Origin: an uncultured Bacteroidota bacterium
Lineage (GTDB): Bacteria > Bacteroidota > Bacteroidia > Chitinophagales > Chitinophagaceae
Assembly (NCBI GenBank): GCA_903926605.1
Contig: CAIYJV010000219.1
Span: 1-43,061, forward strand
Length of the DNA: 43,061 nt
Direction: 5' to 3'
The translations under genes and the position numbers were made by a program. Positions 34,479-43,061 of this stretch are shown piece by piece. Positions within the stretch are counted from its first letter, which is position 1, and the number at the start of each line of letters is the position of its first letter. Under the pieces are notes generated by a model. The model had not been told where the DNA came from. It did not search any database and was given only the letters and a program-made list of their open reading frames with translations.

Positions 34479-37292
34479 CTACTCTACCTTCACGATCTTC
34501 GCGGTTTCAGAAAACGCTGGTGTTTTCACGGTAACATAAAAAACGCCCGGAGTAAGCGAAGCACCGTTAAACTGAAGCCTGTGCTCACCTGCGGTCATGT
34601 CCTGATCAGCAAGTTGCTGCACGATACGCCCCAGCTCATCAAATACAGTCACGGTTGCGTGATCACTCTTGCCGAGATTGAAACTGATCGTGTTGTTGCC
34701 TCCAAACGGATTAGGGAAGCACTTCAGGTCCAGCAACTGGCTCTGTGTTGCGATCAGATTACTTACTCCTGTCACATTGGTGATGGAAGTGAGATTTGTG
34801 GAGAACATACCATGAGAATGGGTAGCTACTACCAACAGCCCGTCCGACTCACGGAAGTCTATCTGATTCACCACAGATTCTCCAATGGTCGTTGAAGCCA
34901 ATTGGGTCCAGACAGTTGTCGTAGTGGTAAGCGCCGTGGTACCATACAGACCCACACTGGTACCTACGAGGTAAATGATCCCATCCGGCGTGGGCGCGAT
35001 CGTCACCCAGCGCAGCGATGGTCCGGTTCCGCTCCCGCTTATTGATGTCTCCAGATTACCCGCTATTTTTGACCAGGTTGTGCCGCCGTTGCCTGAAAAA
35101 TAAAGACTATACACACTATAATTGGAGTATGCCACTATTATAGTATCTGCGTTCCTTGGATTAACTGCTATACATGATACATTGCCCGATAATGGGAACG
35201 TGGAAAGGGAAATGTCGAGTGGTGTGGGTGTGCCCACGTTTGCATTGTCTATGCGGTATACTTTTTGAGCCGATGTGCCCACATAAACCCTGTTTGCCGG
35301 ATTCTTAGACACTCCGATCGCAGTAACCACCGCATTGCCGGTTGGAATGGAATCGGGGAACTGCACCCAATTTGTGGAAATAGAATCCCAGTTGCTGGCA
35401 TAGGGGACGCCGGAAAGGTCATCGTTCCGCCATAGGTATTTGCCACCAGCCATGTACATAATATTGTTGTTGTTGGGATCCAGTGTAAACGGATTGATGA
35501 ATAAATATCCGGCACCGCCGATAGGATCTATACGTGCAAAACTATCCAGAACCCCTGCGGAAGTGAGTTTCATCTTTCTTGTTTTGCCACTCTGTATACT
35601 CATATAATATGCCTTCCCGCTATCTGCGATCGCACACCAGGAACCGTCTCCCCCATTGCTGTATAGCCATGGCGTGGTGTAAGTGGTATTATTGGTAAAC
35701 CAGGACCCATTATCCTGAGCACCACCTATGAGGATATCATTGTTCTGGGCATGATCTATGGCACAGGTATAAAACATGGATGTAGTATAACCGTTATCCA
35801 GAGAATGCCAGACCACCGTATCTACAGTATTGTTGTCGGTGCGGAATATCCCTCCGTCGTTTGCAGAAATCATCTTGTTGGGGTTGCTGGGCAGAAACAC
35901 CAGTTCATGTTGGTCGGGGTGATGACTGGGGTAAGTTAGCACCACCGGCAAAGACGCTCCGGGCACATAACCGCCAATAAAAGCCGTATGAGACGCATCG
36001 GTAAATCCTGAATTAGAACGGTAAAGGTTGGTACCCCCTATGAATACGATATTGGTATCATTGGGCTTGGGCTTCACTACTATGTCGTACGAACCCTGAC
36101 AGGTAAATTTGTCAAAAATGCCTCCGGCCATAGGCAGGTTGGCTGACAGATTCCGCCACAAACCGCCTGTATCGGCGCCTGTGCCCGAAATGTAATTGTA
36201 TTTCCAAAGACTGTTCCATTCCACCTGACCCATGAAATTCGTGTCGGGTGTACCAGCGCCGGGTGTGTTGCAAACAAAATAAACCTGATTTTCATCCATG
36301 GGGCTGATGCCTATTTTTACCCTGTTGAAGGTATCTGCAAATCCCACGGGTGTAATATTGGTAAAAGTGACTCCATCCGGAGAACGGTAAATACCTTTAT
36401 ACGGACCGTCGCTGCTCAGACTGATATACACAACGCCCGATGCCGATACGGCCACATCGGGATAATAAGAATCTCCACCTGAAAAAGTACCTTTCACCAG
36501 CGCCCAGGTGGATCCACCGTTCAAAGACTTGTAAATCCCACCATAGGCTGCAGCGTAAACCACGTCGTGAGCAGTATCTGCCGGGTTGGTTACGATATTC
36601 CAACTTACCTGGCTCCATTTGGTGAAGGAGGTCGCACCTGCAGATGTGGTGGGCAATACGGCCCAGGTCCTTCCACTATCGGTAGATTTAAATATTCCGT
36701 CGCCCAGGTAATAGGCACCGGTTGCACTGGCAGATGCGCCATAAGCCTCCCCGGTTCCGTAATACCAGACATTGGTATGCCCAGCCCTGGTGTCCTGCGC
36801 CAGGCAGGAAACACTCTGGTATTGGTTGGTTGGCGTAGTCGTGGTCCAGGAAGCCCCACCGTTGGTAGAACGCCACATACCGCCCGAACAAGTTCCTGCC
36901 ACTATTATGCTTTCGTTGGTCACGTCCACACCCATTGCCCGGGTACGGCCGCCTACGTTCCACGGCCCCCTCGGCTGCCAGATGGCAGAGGATGTGGTGC
37001 GCTCATTTGCTTTGCCCTGATCGTAGAAAAAAGACGATCCTTCCTGCTTCGGCAGTGTTTTGGCAAACGCAAGTTCCCTTGCACGTATGTTATCCGGGAT
37101 CTTGCCAGTCGCCGGGTCGCGCAACATCATGAGCTCATATTTATAACGCTCTTCCGCATCGTCCTCCATACCCACACCCGTAGTTTCCTTTTTCGCCAAA
37201 GGCTTGTGGTGTTTGTGCCGGGGACTGAAAGAACTAAGCGTAAATACCGCGGTGACCAGTGCCACTACCTGCAGGAAGTAAAATTTTTTCAT
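34479..37292 (-). CDS. T9SS-secreted BNR/sortilin-like propeller protein
   Basis: A 937-residue secreted protein. The start at 37292 gives a clean signal peptide (MKKFYFLQVVALVTAVFTLS); the frame is open 228 bases further but that part has no signal and contains a near-consensus -7 element (TAACTTTC, 37314-37321). After a charged linker the body has propeller blades with GMWRSTNGGASWT, GIFKSTDSGRTWA, GIYKSLNGGSTWA and GGIFRTDNN, ending in a type A sorting domain (LKCFPNPFGGNNTISFNL to ETAKIVKVE). It shares fold type with the propeller gene at 4697-7750 but, unlike it, is routed to the surface. No catalytic residues are recognised. Confidence 0.9.
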   Translation of the reverse strand: MKKFYFLQVVALVTAVFTLSSFSPRHKHHKPLAKKETTGVGMEDDAEERYKYELMMLRDPATGKIPDNIRARELAFAKTLPKQEGSSFFYDQGKANERTTSSAIWQPRGPWNVGGRTRAMGVDVTNESIIVAGTCSGGMWRSTNGGASWTTTTPTNQYQSVSCLAQDTRAGHTNVWYYGTGEAYGASASATGAYYLGDGIFKSTDSGRTWAVLPTTSAGATSFTKWSQVSWNIVTNPADTAHDVVYAAAYGGIYKSLNGGSTWALVKGTFSGGDSYYPDVAVSASGVVYISLSSDGPYKGIYRSPDGVTFTNITPVGFADTFNRVKIGISPMDENQVYFVCNTPGAGTPDTNFMGQVEWNSLWKYNYISGTGADTGGLWRNLSANLPMAGGIFDKFTCQGSYDIVVKPKPNDTNIVFIGGTNLYRSNSGFTDASHTAFIGGYVPGASLPVVLTYPSHHPDQHELVFLPSNPNKMISANDGGIFRTDNNTVDTVVWHSLDNGYTTSMFYTCAIDHAQNNDILIGGAQDNGSWFTNNTTYTTPWLYSNGGDGSWCAIADSGKAYYMSIQSGKTRKMKLTSAGVLDSFARIDPIGGAGYLFINPFTLDPNNNNIMYMAGGKYLWRNDDLSGVPYASNWDSISTNWVQFPDSIPTGNAVVTAIGVSKNPANRVYVGTSAQKVYRIDNANVGTPTPLDISLSTFPLSGNVSCIAVNPRNADTIIVAYSNYSVYSLYFSGNGGTTWSKIAGNLETSISGSGTGPSLRWVTIAPTPDGIIYLVGTSVGLYGTTALTTTTTVWTQLASTTIGESVVNQIDFRESDGLLVVATHSHGMFSTNLTSITNVTGVSNLIATQSQLLDLKCFPNPFGGNNTISFNLGKSDHATVTVFDELGRIVQQLADQDMTAGEHRLQFNGASLTPGVFYVTVKTPAFSETAKIVKVE

Positions 37293-37406
37293 TCTTTTGA
37301 AATTATTGAAATTGAAAGTTACGATTTTTTTGAATTCGCCACGGATTCGTGGACACACCAGGGTGCGATTCAAATCATTGCGTACAATAAATAGAAAAAA
37401 CAAATA

Positions 37407-37487
37407 GCCCGAATGGGCAAAATTTGAATAGCCGGGGGTGAAGCCCCCGGTTGCTGGAATCACTAGAATCCGACCCGGAAAGGGTCG
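37407..37487. repeat. REP-like element with three tandem hairpins
   Basis: Three palindromes follow within 81 bases: GCCC-GAAT-GGGC (37407-37418), CCGGGGG-TGAAG-CCCCCGG (37432-37450) and CGACCC-GGAAA-GGGTCG (37471-37487). The first two are each preceded by AATA. The layout resembles dispersed extragenic palindromes seen in Bacteroidota genomes. It sits between two genes of one strand (37293-37544), where it could act as a transcript-stabilising or attenuating structure; nothing else is seen in that gap. Confidence 0.65.
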
Positions 37488-37544
37488 AACAAATTCCCGA
37501 TGCGAAGATTTGAATTGCACCCATACAACGAGATAAGCAGGACC

Positions 37545-39725
37545 TTATTTAGCAAACTCCATCTCATTGAGCAACCACCCGGCACCGCCGAATTTTTCTA
37601 CAATGAACAGTGTGTATCGGATGTCCACCGAAATGTTTCTGCATCGGTTGGGATCGAAATAGTAATCGCTCATGGTACCCTCGTAGGCACGATCAAAATT
37701 GGTTCCTATCAGCTCTCCCCTGGTGTTTAGTATCGGGCTACCCGAGTTACCGCCGGAAGTGTGATTGGCCGCAATAAACGCCACTGGGATCTTTCCATTA
37801 TCCGCCCACCGGCCAAAGTCTTTTTTCAGGTACAGGTCCTTCAATTTTTCAGGAACTCTAAAGTCTTCCTTCTGCGGATCGTCCACAGCAATTATGTCGT
37901 CCAGCGTGGTCTGAAATGGATAATGCGTTTTTTTGTCCGGCGACATGGCAGACACTTTGCCATAGGTGAGGCGAAGGGTAAGATTGGCATCGGGATAAAA
38001 ACTCTTTTCAGTCTCAAATTTCATCTGTGCTTCCAGGTACAATCTGTTCAGGTACCTTAAATTGGCCGAGTAGCGGCTAAGGCCGGGCGCTATTTTTTCG
38101 GCCGAAGCCTGCGACACCGCATGCCATATCTGCCATGCAGGATCATTCTGTATTCTTACGCTGTCACCGGGCTTCCACCCGGAAAGTTGCTGCAACAAAA
38201 CTGGGTTTGCGGCCAGCGATCCGGCAAATACGAAATCAGCCCATTTGGCGATGTCGCCGCCAAAACTTTTATAAATGGCTTCCAGCGCTACCGGCATTTT
38301 ACCCTTCATATGCGCTGCATATAGTGTCATCAGCGCTGTAAATTCATCTTTGTCGGTAGGCAGGTCATAGTTTTTGTAAAATCCGTCTGCACCTGCCACC
38401 AGTTTTTTCAACGTATCGGCCAATGCACTGTCAGACAAAGGCAAACGTAAACAACCCAAAGCCTTGTCCAGCAAGGCAGACTGCTGCACCAATTCTATGC
38501 CCATTACCGTCTCGCGGTTGTACATATCCATGTACATCAGCGTATCCACGCCGCCGGTTTCATTTTTAAATTGGTTCAAAAGGTCGTTGGCAAATGGTAA
38601 GTCAGTTTGTTTGTCGGCCCACTTCTGAAATTTTTTCTCGTAGGCTATCTTTTTGTCCATCACCTTGTTTAGTTCCAAACCTTCCAGTTCACCCTTCCAT
38701 TTCTTCCAGCCATTGGCTATTCCGGCATTTTTGGCGGTATACTTCAGGAACACCGCCCTGTCTGCAGCTGCATGCTTGTTCCAGACGTCCAGCCTGATGG
38801 TCCGGGCCTGTATAGCGATAGGATCTATTATCCCGGTCACCTGCCGCAGCCTGCCCGAATAGGCATACTCATCCGTAGTTCCGGGGAAACCATATACCAT
38901 AGTAAAGTCGCCTTCCTTCACACCGGACGTATTAATGTGGAAAAACCTGCCCGACTCATATGGCTTGTTGGCTTTGTCGTAGTTCGCGGGCTTGTTACCG
39001 GCTCCGGCATACACCCTGAAAATACTAAAATCGCCCGTATGCCTTGGCCACACCCAGTTCTCAGCATCACCACCAAATTTGCCAATACCGTTGGGCGGGA
39101 AACCCACCAGCCTTATATCACTAAAGGTTTCAGACAGGATGACCCAGTACTGGTTGGACTGGTAAAAAGGCTTTACCGTAGCATCATAACCGCTTTGTTT
39201 GCGATATTCCTCTTCTATAGCCGTTATGCGCTTCATGGCTATGGAGTCGCGGGTTTTGTCGTTGAGGGTGTCTGGCAAACCCTTGAGTACCCTGTCTGTC
39301 ACATCCGCCATTTTCCGGATAAAAGTCACGGTCAACCCCTGGCAAGGCAGCTCCTCCTCGGGCTTCATGGCCCAGTATCCATAAGAAAAGTAATCTTTAT
39401 CCGTACTGCTGAGCCGCTGAGCCGAACCATACCCACAATGGTGGTTGGTAAGCAAAAGCCCCTTTCCGGAAATGAGCTCGCCCGTGCAGCCGCGACCGAA
39501 CAATACAATAGCATTGTTTAGACCTGTGCCGTCTTCGTTATAAATATCTTTTACCGGTATGGTAAGCCCTTCCAGTTTCATATTGGCTTCCCGGCTGGCC
39601 AGTGTTGCCGGTATCCACATACCCTCACGGGCCAGTGTGCGCTGCGGCACCGCAAAACACATTGCAAAAAACACAAAACCGAAGATACTGCGGTTAAGAA
39701 AATTTTGAAGACCAACCATTTCCAT
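37545..39725 (-). CDS. S46 dipeptidyl-peptidase, DPP11 type (Asp/Glu-specific)
   Basis: A 726-residue periplasmic serine exopeptidase that removes dipeptides from peptide N-termini. Signal peptide at about 1-32, then the mature start EGMWIP. The triad is visible: His in LLLTNHHCGY (about 95-96), Asp in WPRHTGDFSIF, Ser661 in GGNSGSPILN. Arg679, 18 residues after the serine (TNFDRAYEGTMSD), sits where DPP11 has the S1 arginine that selects Asp/Glu; DPP7 has Gly there. The start 39725 has AAGG five bases upstream; a longer ATG at 39758 would bury the signal peptide. It implies use of peptides and amino acids as food. The type call rests on my alignment by eye. Confidence 0.9.
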   Translation of the reverse strand: MEMVGLQNFLNRSIFGFVFFAMCFAVPQRTLAREGMWIPATLASREANMKLEGLTIPVKDIYNEDGTGLNNAIVLFGRGCTGELISGKGLLLTNHHCGYGSAQRLSSTDKDYFSYGYWAMKPEEELPCQGLTVTFIRKMADVTDRVLKGLPDTLNDKTRDSIAMKRITAIEEEYRKQSGYDATVKPFYQSNQYWVILSETFSDIRLVGFPPNGIGKFGGDAENWVWPRHTGDFSIFRVYAGAGNKPANYDKANKPYESGRFFHINTSGVKEGDFTMVYGFPGTTDEYAYSGRLRQVTGIIDPIAIQARTIRLDVWNKHAAADRAVFLKYTAKNAGIANGWKKWKGELEGLELNKVMDKKIAYEKKFQKWADKQTDLPFANDLLNQFKNETGGVDTLMYMDMYNRETVMGIELVQQSALLDKALGCLRLPLSDSALADTLKKLVAGADGFYKNYDLPTDKDEFTALMTLYAAHMKGKMPVALEAIYKSFGGDIAKWADFVFAGSLAANPVLLQQLSGWKPGDSVRIQNDPAWQIWHAVSQASAEKIAPGLSRYSANLRYLNRLYLEAQMKFETEKSFYPDANLTLRLTYGKVSAMSPDKKTHYPFQTTLDDIIAVDDPQKEDFRVPEKLKDLYLKKDFGRWADNGKIPVAFIAANHTSGGNSGSPILNTRGELIGTNFDRAYEGTMSDYYFDPNRCRNISVDIRYTLFIVEKFGGAGWLLNEMEFAK

Positions 39726-39866
39726 TAAAACCTTGTCTTTGAGAACGATACCACGCATGCATTTTTGATTTTGCGGAAATAAAATTACACCTTTGTAACA
39801 GAAGTTATCAATATTGTATTAAATTAGCGGGTTAAATTGAATTTAAGTCAATTATCTTAATATATT

Positions 39867-41930
39867 ATGAATAAATTTTTGCGACTTGTAGCCATTCTGT
39901 TGCTTACCCAGGTCTCTAAATCCTGGGCACAACTGGACACGCTATTCTATGGTCCGGATACGGTTTGCGTTTATCAGCCGCTGCAACTTACAAGCAGATA
40001 TGCCAATCAAAACTCCTACTACTGGGGTTTTTGCTCCGGATATCTCAACAATACACCCACAGGCACCAATATGGGCAGTGGTTTCGGGTTTCACCATCCC
40101 GGAAATATTGATGTGGTAAAGGACGCAACAACCGGCAACTACTACGGCTTCGTAGTAAACACTTCCACTACCGAATTCCTGCGCCTCAACTTTGGCAAAA
40201 ACCTGAACAGCATACCCACAGTTACCAATTTCGGTAACCTCACCCGTGGTCTGCCGGTAAATCCTACTTCGCTTTTTGTAGTACGCGATACCTCGTCAGG
40301 CAATTGGTTTATTTTTGTTACCGGCGGCTTTAGTGCCGCTACCTCTACTGTAGCCAGGATCGACTTCGGTCCTACCCTTTCCAACCCCGCCCCCAACATA
40401 GCCAATTTCGGAAATCTCTGGGGCAGTTTCAACTATCCGAAAGGTATTTTCGTGGCTCAGGACGGCATAGATCACAAATGGTATGGCTACGTCATTAACC
40501 GCGGCACCAATACGCTGGTGCGCATGGAGTTTTCTTACAACATTTCTAATACCCCGGCAGTAATAACAAACCTTGGAAACCCGGGCGGCTATCTGAACCT
40601 GCCTACCGACATGGCTGCTATTTACGACTATGGCAACTGGTATTTTTATGTCACCAATGCCGGTACAAGTACCATACTCCGATTCGACATTGGCCCAACG
40701 CTTTACCCTGCTGCTATTCCCGCAACAGACCTGGGCAACTTCGGTTTCCGTATCCTGGTGCCATCGTCTATTTCTATTAACAAAGATTGCGGCGGCTTGT
40801 ACGCTTATGTTACCGACAGCACATCAAACCAATTGGTAAGCATCCGGATGTCCACTCCGGTCGGCCCCTACTATGCCACCGATTACGGCTCTCTCGGCGC
40901 ACCCAATCTGCCCACCGGTGTATCCAGCATCGTGCGTGACCGCGACCAGCTTTTCGCATTCATTTGCAATGTGTTCGATAGTTCGCTTACACGCATTTCA
41001 CTGCAGCAATGCACCAATTCATCCATTCCTTCCTACAATCAGGTTACACCACCCATGTATTATTATGATACTCCGGGTACATTCAATATTTACAACGTCA
41101 TAAACGAAGGATTGCCCAACGTACAGGTATTTTGCCGTTCTATCACGGTACTGCCCAAACCAGCCGCAATTATCAGCCCCAATGTCAATATGTGCCTGGG
41201 CAATATTGCTACGCTATGGGCTATTTCTACGCCGGCAGACTCGATCAGGTGGACCAATATCTACAATGCCGACACCACTTACCTGCGCAGAGACTCTATG
41301 CATGTATGGCCTGGCTATAGCACGATCTACCCTGTAAATCTTTATTATCCCCATGGCTGTATCGTAAAAGATACAGTGAGCGTAAACATCGCGCAGGTAC
41401 ATGCAGATGCGGGTCCCGACCGCACCATTACAGACGGCGCATATACCACACTTGGCGGACCCAATTCGTCGACATACGGCAACATCAGCTATTACTGGCA
41501 GCCCTACCAGTTTATGGAGTCGGCTGATACGCTGATGACCAACCCCACCGTAAAACCTCCCTACGACTATACTTACTGGCTCACCGTAACCGAACTGAAC
41601 GATGGACTGGCATGTACCGCTGTGGATACTGTTGTGGTACACGTGGTATGCGGAGACTTTGTGTTGCCCAATGCATTCTCACCCAATAGCGCACATTCCG
41701 GTGTGAATCGCTTCGGCATTCTCAACAACCAGATCGCACACCTCAACTATTTCAGGATATTCGATCGCTGGGGTTTGCTCGTATTCGAGACCCACGATCC
41801 TACCCAACATTGGGATGGTAACTTTAATGGTCAGCCGGCGCCAGAGGGTGTATACGTGTGGGAAGCCGATGGTTTCTGCAGTAACGGCCTCCATGTGAAC
41901 AAAAAAGGAAATGTTTCGTTGTTAAGATAG
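39867..41930 (+). CDS. T9SS type B protein with NHL-like propeller
   Basis: A 687-residue secreted protein with signal peptide (about 1-21, ending KSWA). Residues 60-380 hold five or more propeller-like repeats with recurring NFGNL/NLGNPGG and YFYVTNAGTSTILRF segments, similar to NHL domains. Two Ig/PKD-like domains follow (VNMCLGNIATLWAIS; ADAGPDRTITDG). The last 90 residues are a gliding-motility-associated type B sorting domain: LPNAFSPNSAHSGVNRFG, FRIFDRWGLLVFET, WDGNFNGQPAPEGVYVWEA. Proteins of this type are exported by T9SS and attached to or released from the surface; the ligand is unknown. A strong terminator follows. Confidence 0.9.
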   Translation: MNKFLRLVAILLLTQVSKSWAQLDTLFYGPDTVCVYQPLQLTSRYANQNSYYWGFCSGYLNNTPTGTNMGSGFGFHHPGNIDVVKDATTGNYYGFVVNTSTTEFLRLNFGKNLNSIPTVTNFGNLTRGLPVNPTSLFVVRDTSSGNWFIFVTGGFSAATSTVARIDFGPTLSNPAPNIANFGNLWGSFNYPKGIFVAQDGIDHKWYGYVINRGTNTLVRMEFSYNISNTPAVITNLGNPGGYLNLPTDMAAIYDYGNWYFYVTNAGTSTILRFDIGPTLYPAAIPATDLGNFGFRILVPSSISINKDCGGLYAYVTDSTSNQLVSIRMSTPVGPYYATDYGSLGAPNLPTGVSSIVRDRDQLFAFICNVFDSSLTRISLQQCTNSSIPSYNQVTPPMYYYDTPGTFNIYNVINEGLPNVQVFCRSITVLPKPAAIISPNVNMCLGNIATLWAISTPADSIRWTNIYNADTTYLRRDSMHVWPGYSTIYPVNLYYPHGCIVKDTVSVNIAQVHADAGPDRTITDGAYTTLGGPNSSTYGNISYYWQPYQFMESADTLMTNPTVKPPYDYTYWLTVTELNDGLACTAVDTVVVHVVCGDFVLPNAFSPNSAHSGVNRFGILNNQIAHLNYFRIFDRWGLLVFETHDPTQHWDGNFNGQPAPEGVYVWEADGFCSNGLHVNKKGNVSLLR

Positions 41931-41949
41931 AAGTGTCAATTTTTTAAAA

Positions 41950-41984
41950 AAAATAGCAAACCTGCGGGTTTGCTATTTTTTTTT
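41950..41984. terminator. Strong bidirectional-looking terminator
   Basis: AATAGCAAACC (41952-41962), loop TGCG, and GGTTTGCTATT form an eleven-base perfect stem followed by T and preceded by A tracts. It ends the T9SS type B gene 20 bases after its stop codon. Confidence 0.9.
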
Positions 41985-42025
41985 GCGACCAACCCTTGGT
42001 CAGTACTTATTTCATGTCCAATACG

Positions 42026-42033
42026 TAACTTTG
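42026..42033 (+). promoter_or_regulatory. Promoter -7 element (TAACTTTG) for the small lipoprotein gene
   Basis: Exact TAnnTTTG match 16 bases before ATG 42050, leaving a leader of about ten bases. Confidence 0.48.
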
Positions 42034-42049
42034 ATATAAATAAAGTATC

Positions 42050-42625
42050 ATGAAAACAAATCGTATCATACTCGTCGCCTCATTGTCAGCGCTGGTAGGC
42101 ACCAGTATCTATTCCTGTTCAAAAGTTTTAAGCCTGATAGACAAAACCTTTACTGTATCCCTGCCCGCTCAGGCTTTCGTAATTCCGCCGGTAGATGCCA
42201 GCATCGCCGCTGTATCGGGATACATGCCCGCAGTGACCGGCGCATTTACCTACAACCTGGATTCCTGCATCAAGGCCAATACCGGAGGCTCGCTTAGTAT
42301 TAGCAACATCAGCGGTTTCAAAATCAGCAGTTGTGTGCTCACGGTAACGAATCCCGACTCGGCAAACAACTTTCAGGATTTTCAAAGTATGAATGTTGGT
42401 TTCACCTCCAGTGCAGTGACCACTACTTACAATCTGGGCTGCACCCAACCCGACACTTATTCCGAAACCATGACATTGGCGCCACTCGACACTACCGCCG
42501 ATATGTCTTCCTATTTACAGGGAAGCAACTTCAACTATTCGGTAAAAGGACAGATGCGCCACGGCACCACCGACTCTATGAAATGCAATGCGGTTTTTAC
42601 GTTCAGTATACACGTAAAAGGATAG
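42050..42625 (+). CDS. Small exported lipoprotein, function unknown
   Basis: A 191-residue protein with a lipoprotein signal peptide (MKTNRIILVASLSALVGTSIYSC; lipobox IYSC with Cys23). The mature part is predicted beta-rich (SLSISNISGFKISSCVLTVTNPD) with further cysteines that could form disulfides. I recognise no family. Convergent with engB; they are 22 bases apart, without an obvious terminator between them. Confidence 0.8.
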   Translation: MKTNRIILVASLSALVGTSIYSCSKVLSLIDKTFTVSLPAQAFVIPPVDASIAAVSGYMPAVTGAFTYNLDSCIKANTGGSLSISNISGFKISSCVLTVTNPDSANNFQDFQSMNVGFTSSAVTTTYNLGCTQPDTYSETMTLAPLDTTADMSSYLQGSNFNYSVKGQMRHGTTDSMKCNAVFTFSIHVKG

Positions 42626-42647
42626 AAATAAAGCAAGGGGAAACAAT

Positions 42648-43061
42648 CTAGGACTCTTCTGCTGGCGCGATCAGTTCTTCTACGTAGGACAGGATTTCCT
42701 TGCGCCCCAGAAACTTTACCGAGCTGGTCATAAAACTGCGCGGTATGAATTCCCATTCCTGGCGCATAGTCTCTATAAACATCCGGGCATGTTTGGCTGC
42801 TTCTTTTTGCGTGGTCTTGTCGGCCTTGGTAAAAATAATATTAAAGGGTATACCCCACTCCCCTAGTTTGCGCAGGAAATCCAGATCTGCATTCTGTGGT
42901 TCATGGCGGCTGTCGATCAGCACAAAAACAGTAACCAGATTGGGGCGCTCGCGCAGGTAGCCCTCTATCATACGCTCCCAGGACGACCTGAGCGACTGCG
43001 ATACCTTGGCAAAACCATACCCCGGCAGATCTACAATATAAAATGCCTTGTTGATCAGAAA
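42648..43061 (-). CDS. engB: Ribosome biogenesis GTP-binding protein EngB/YihA (5' part missing)
   Basis: The last 137 residues of an essential GTPase that helps large-subunit ribosome assembly. The visible part begins FLINKAFYIVDLPGYGFAKV with G3 (DLPG), then WERMIEGYLRERPNL, G4 as FTKADK and the SSV G5 element, all intact. P-loop G1 and switch I lie beyond the right edge. The reading frame is on the minus strand with no internal stop. Confidence 0.93.
   Translation of the reverse strand, partial: FLINKAFYIVDLPGYGFAKVSQSLRSSWERMIEGYLRERPNLVTVFVLIDSRHEPQNADLDFLRKLGEWGIPFNIIFTKADKTTQKEAAKHARMFIETMRQEWEFIPRSFMTSSVKFLGRKEILSYVEELIAPAEES

Overview
The window looks like a chromosomal segment of a Bacteroidota bacterium, probably from the Chitinophagales/Sphingobacteriales side; the order is inference. 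The evidence is two proteins ending in type A sorting domains and one in a type B (gliding-motility type) sorting domain of the type IX secretion system (T9SS), a DPP11-type S46 peptidase, a Bacteroidetes-type dihydroorotase, and the Bacteroidota sigma-factor -7 motif TAnnTTTG just upstream of a dozen start codons. Those motifs were also used to correct several starts.

Left end (1-3480), AT-rich and accessory: a tRNA-Leu(GAG) cut by the window edge, a minus-strand C-terminal remnant of a site-specific recombinase whose frame runs through the tRNA in antisense, then a two-gene AbiE toxin-antitoxin module (AbiEi then AbiEii) with an inverted-repeat operator between its -7 element and start codon. 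Two gene-poor stretches and one small CxxC hypothetical follow. This reads as the worn edge of an island integrated at the tRNA.

Core block (3500-17000): a DUF4249-like lipoprotein, a long beta-propeller (BNR/sortilin-like) exported protein, priA and uvrA on the minus strand; then, divergently, sppA, cdd (cytidine deaminase) and a NupC-type nucleoside transporter. cdd and nupC together form a pyrimidine nucleoside uptake and salvage pair.

Middle block (17000-25130, minus strand): an XRE-type regulator, a caspase/CHAT-like protein with a visible His/Cys pair (DUF6642-like), an arylsulfotransferase-like protein, a MutS-family ATPase without mismatch-recognition domains next to pyrC, and a GT2 plus GT39-like glycosyltransferase pair whose membrane enzyme carries a C-terminal TPR region.

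Surface and energy block (25400-43061): a 2157-residue T9SS protein with 17 tandem Ig-like repeats, each carrying its own cysteine pair; etfB-etfA; a tiny retropepsin-like protein; a second BNR propeller with a T9SS tail; a REP-like triple-hairpin element; a dipeptidyl-peptidase 11; an NHL-like T9SS type B protein; a small lipoprotein; and the 3' part of engB/yihA running off the right edge.

The best candidates for something not well described are the tRNA-edge AbiE island, the CHAT-like/XRE neighbourhood, and the cysteine-stapled repeat adhesin with its 429-bp dimeric super-repeat. I see no CRISPR array, rRNA, complete insertion sequence or recognisable riboswitch.
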